Source: Acanthamoeba lenticulata
Lineage: Eukaryota > Discosea > Longamoebia > Acanthamoebidae
Assembly (NCBI GenBank): GCA_002179805.1
Contig: NAVB01005828.1
Location: 1-10,340, forward strand
Length of the DNA stretch: 10,340 nt
Reading direction: 5' to 3'
Made by a program: the position numbers and the translations under genes. This document shows, one piece after another, positions 8,187 to 10,340 of the stretch (its first letter is position 1; every line of letters starts with the position of its first letter). The notes beneath the pieces are model-generated. The model was given only the letters and a program-made list of their open reading frames with translations. It was not told the DNA's origin and searched no databases.

Positions 8187-8192
8187 TTTTTT
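8187..8192 (+). terminator. Pol III terminator of right tRNA-His
   Basis: A run of six T residues starts two bases after the discriminator base, matching the left copy. Confidence 0.8.
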
Positions 8193-8228
8193 ACATTATT
8201 AACAAGTCAGCGCTTCCTGCAGTTGAGG

Positions 8229-9176
8229 ATGCACGCACTGTTTGCACGGCGATCGATTACGCGAGTGGTGCGTGCCGGCCCACAACCATGCGCCCATGCT
8301 TAACTTGTTATCACGGCAGGAAAATGAAGAGGGCAGCACGCGGGTGATAGACGCTGGTGGCGCGGCGACGTGCATCAGCAACTGCCGCGAGTGTCACCTC
8401 ACCCTGACGGGGCGCGCCACAAAGCTAATCGTTGGTGCGGTCCGGCCTGTCTTACCACTTTTATTGATGCATCTTCCTTACATGTTTTCATAGAGGGCTG
8501 CCACAACTGCACGATCCTCGTCGAGGGTCCGGTGACCACTGGCATTGCTGAGGTCATCAACTGCCGCTCAGTCGCCCTGCACCTTCTTCATCGCATCCCC
8601 ACGATCCAGGTTGTGCTCTACGCCTCCACTTTTCTCTTTTCTAACTCTAGCTCGGACTGACGTTAAACCACGGCGTAGGCTGATGGCTGCGCGGAGTGTC
8701 GCCTTGTGCTGCGCAATCGCCAATGCTTTTACTCACTCTACACAGCCCGAACGACGCAAATGACGATCGCTCTTGAGTCTGGAGCCTCAGGAGAAGCTGG
8801 TGCGGCGGCCTACGAGCTCGACTACTCGAGCGGCCAGTGCGTCCCCAGCCTCCTTCCTCGCGCCCTGCAGTCCGTCACAGGTGGCGGTTGTAATGCTCTA
8901 CAGGTGGGACCACGACCAGTTCATCACGCGGTTCATGGAAGAAGGAGCGCCGCCTCTCACCGAGGTCGTGATCCGCGAGGGCGTCGGCTACCCCACCACC
9001 GTCCGCGTACGTCGTTGCCTTCACACACGTGTGCTTTGTTCCCATGTCTCACGGCCGTGGCGCAGGAGAAAGAGATCAATGACGCACGCGAGAGGCAGCT
9101 GCAAGAGGCCCTCACCAACTTCCTGGACTCGGAGCTGTTCCCGGCGGGCCAGGGCGCGGACTCTGGCGGTCGCTGA
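8229..9176 (+). CDS. CAP C-terminal (CARP/cofactor-C-like) beta-helix protein
   Basis: Six exons (8229-8267, 8320-8434, 8494-8609, 8679-8836, 8904-9006, 9066-9176) with introns of 52, 59, 69, 67 and 59 bp give 213 residues. The joined text RVENEEGSTRVID, then SNCRECHLTLTG, EGCHNCTILVEGPV, VINCRSVALHLL, RIPTIQ, DGCAECRLVLRN and LYTARTTQMTIAL, follows the right-handed beta-helix of cyclase-associated protein, including the RVEN opening, the PTI turn and a counterpart of the SSEMN strand. In CAP this domain binds ADP-actin and recharges it with ATP. Here the helical-folded N-terminal domain, proline-rich part and WH2 motif are absent, and the C-terminus (WDHDQFITRFMEEG, then EKEINDARERQLQEALTNF) is not the CAP tail. 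The start is uncertain: ATG 8229 is chosen because its splice creates RVEN; ATG 8296 is an unspliced alternative, and CAG at 8219-8221 could be an acceptor from an earlier exon. Confidence 0.7.
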
Positions 9177-9251
9177 CCAGCCGCTCAGCATGTACATACG
9201 CGCGGAGCCCAGAACCGTTTTCATTGCCCCAAAACCAAAAGCCGCACTGCA

Positions 9252-10340
9252 TCACTCGGACGGCGCTTCCTCTTCTTCTTCTTCTTCTTCTCCTGCTGAG
9301 GTTGGCGCCACGGCCGGCGTTGCGCTTGCTGGAGGCGGGGCAGCCACTGGGTTCCCCCCGTGCTGGAAGTACGGGTTGGCAAAGCCGATGCCTTCACACT
9401 GGATGTAGAAGGCGTCAAGCTCCTCAGCCTTGGTCACCTTGAAGCTCGCCTGCACGAGCAAGAAGGGGAGGAGGGGGTTGGTTGCTGGTTGATTGGTTGG
9501 TTGGTTGGCTCTCCAGGCCCTGGCGTACCCCGGTCAGGAGCTGCGTGAAGAAGATGGACGTTTCCGTGTGGAGCGAGAGCGGGCCCGTCTTGATCTTGGA
9601 CGTCCCCTTGGCCAGAGCCATGAATATGATCAACTGGTCCTGGAGGTATTCGTCCGTGCAGCCCCCGTGCTGCAGGTCCTTCAAGAGGCTCTGAGCCGCC
9701 TCCTCGCCGACCTTCTCAGCCGGCTTGCCCTGTGGACGACCACAAGACAAGATGGGGGCATCGCGCGACGTTAGCCCGTGACGACACAGTGGTGAGGACA
9801 CAGAGTTGGGAGGAGGCCACCACACACCTTCTCGCCGAGCGCGGAGCCGCCCAAGATGCAGCCCGTGGTGGTCGTGGCGGTGATGATGAGGCCCGTCCCG
9901 TTGCCCACGGCACTGTTCTCGGGCTCCACCACGATCTCCTCCTCCACGCTCACTCGTTTGTCCTCTGCCAAGGCATTCCAACCCCCCAAAAAAAGCGGTT
10001 GCCGTGAGGTCCGGGCGCGCAACGAGCGTTGTGGTGGTGATGGCGGGGAGGAGCACACACCATCGGCCTTGCGGAGGTATTCAGTGATCAGCTTGCGCGC
10101 CGCAGCGGCCATCCGCTCGGCCACGTGCTTGGGAATGGACCCAGCGACTGGGTGGTATAGTCGTCATACTTCATTAGATGCTTGGGGCTCGAGGCGGAGA
10201 GTCACGACGCCGCAGAGAGGGCGGGCGCACCAAAGCTGCGGATGCGCACGAGCTTGACCTTGCCCCGGTCGCAGAGGGTGATCGGGCGCAAGGTGCCCTC
10301 CACGGGTTTTGTCCGCACATGGACCACACCGCCCCCGCGC
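9252..10340 (-). CDS. RTCA: RNA 3'-terminal phosphate cyclase, C-terminal part (5' end outside window)
   Basis: Five exons are visible (10340-10231 partial, 10147-10061, 9964-9828, 9729-9529, 9449-9252) with introns of 83, 96, 98 and 79 bp, giving about 243 residues. The enzyme turns RNA 3'-phosphates into 2',3'-cyclic phosphates using ATP through a nucleotidyl-histidine intermediate. Recognised blocks, in order, are [95 protein letters not shown] and [11 protein letters not shown], each matching human RTCA in place and order. The His of SLHTET (codon 9568-9570) corresponds to the adenylated His of the family (H309 in E. coli RtcA). After NPYF, where human RTCA nearly ends, about 40 extra residues follow: Ala/Pro-rich, then eight Glu. 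RTCA rather than RCL1 is favoured because the catalytic His is kept. Confidence 0.92.
9271..9291. repeat. (TCT)7 microsatellite encoding polyglutamate in RTCA
   Basis: Seven uninterrupted TCT units on the plus strand read as GAA/GAG codons on the minus strand and form the Glu run near the RTCA stop codon. Length variation between strains would not disturb the enzyme core. Confidence 0.85.
9477..9509. repeat. GGTT-rich simple repeat in RTCA intron
   Basis: Imperfect repeats of GGTT (GATTGGTTGGTTGGTTGGC at its purest) fill much of the intron 9450-9528. No function is evident. Confidence 0.6.

Larger units (their letters stand above)
8102..8216 (+). repeat. Right arm of 115-bp inverted repeat carrying tRNA-His
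   Basis: This arm mirrors 7795-7909. It ends 12 bp before the ATG of the CAP beta-helix gene. No target-site duplication is seen when the outer flanks of the two arms are compared. Confidence 0.95.

Noticed and set aside
7795..8216. Miniature inverted-repeat transposable element
   Set aside because: Long arms and an AT-rich core look similar, but no target-site duplication is visible at the outer edges and the arms consist mostly of an intact tRNA gene. Genome-wide copies would be needed to revive this.
7795..8216. Mitochondrial DNA insertion (AT-rich core with tRNA)
   Set aside because: The tRNA has good eukaryotic A and B boxes, a nuclear-type discriminator and T-run terminators, so a nuclear tRNA gene is more likely.
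8144..8347. Open frame starting in WYQQPGFNSRSW
   Set aside because: It starts inside the right tRNA-His and reads out of frame through the first part of the CAP beta-helix gene. The same peptide start arises from the left copy.
8871..9006. Acceptor at 8870 (34-bp intron) for the CAP beta-helix gene
   Set aside because: It keeps frame but the intron would be far shorter than all others; the acceptor at 8903 gives a 67-bp intron and an equally open, more protein-like junction.
9424..10056. 210-residue continuous open frame on the minus strand
   Set aside because: Only the stretch 9529-9729 is coding (RTCA exon). The rest reads through RTCA introns and out of frame through the neighbouring exon.

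Overview
The window reads as nuclear DNA of an intron-rich, very compact, GC-rich protist. An amoebozoan such as Acanthamoeba is my best inference: genes are separated by tens to about 180 bp, and almost every gene is cut by short GT-AG introns (mostly 44-108 bp), often with GTACG or GTGCG donors. No bacterial signals (Shine-Dalgarno sites, operons) are seen. All exon models were built by hand from splice-site phase and family resemblance. For every complete gene the exon lengths sum to a multiple of three.

Layout, left to right: (1) 3' end of a DsbA-like thioredoxin-fold protein (+, 1-334). (2) A complete six-exon phytanoyl-CoA dioxygenase (PhyH) family gene (-, 365-1496). (3) A 177-bp divergent promoter region, then a 20-exon gene (+, 1674-5822) that reads most simply as one protein of about 915 residues joining a BSD domain, a TBC domain and a TLDc domain. 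(4) MED11, a Mediator head subunit with an acidic N-terminal extension (+, 5875-6679). (5) A classical short-chain dehydrogenase/reductase of the carbonyl-reductase type (-, 6759-7779). (6) A 422-bp structure made of two 115-bp inverted arms around an AT-rich core, each arm carrying a complete tRNA-His(GTG) gene, arranged head to head (7795-8216). (7) A small protein built on the CAP/cofactor-C beta-helix (+, 8229-9176). (8) The 3' part of RNA 3'-terminal phosphate cyclase, RTCA (-, 9252-10340, continuing beyond the window).

The genes do not form one pathway. They are ordinary eukaryotic housekeeping or accessory functions packed tightly on both strands. The least ordinary items are the inverted-repeat tRNA-His pair, the candidate BSD-TBC-TLDc fusion, the acidic MED11 extension and the isolated CAP beta-helix protein starting 12 bp from the tRNA repeat. 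No CRISPR array, insertion sequence, rRNA or viral gene is recognisable.
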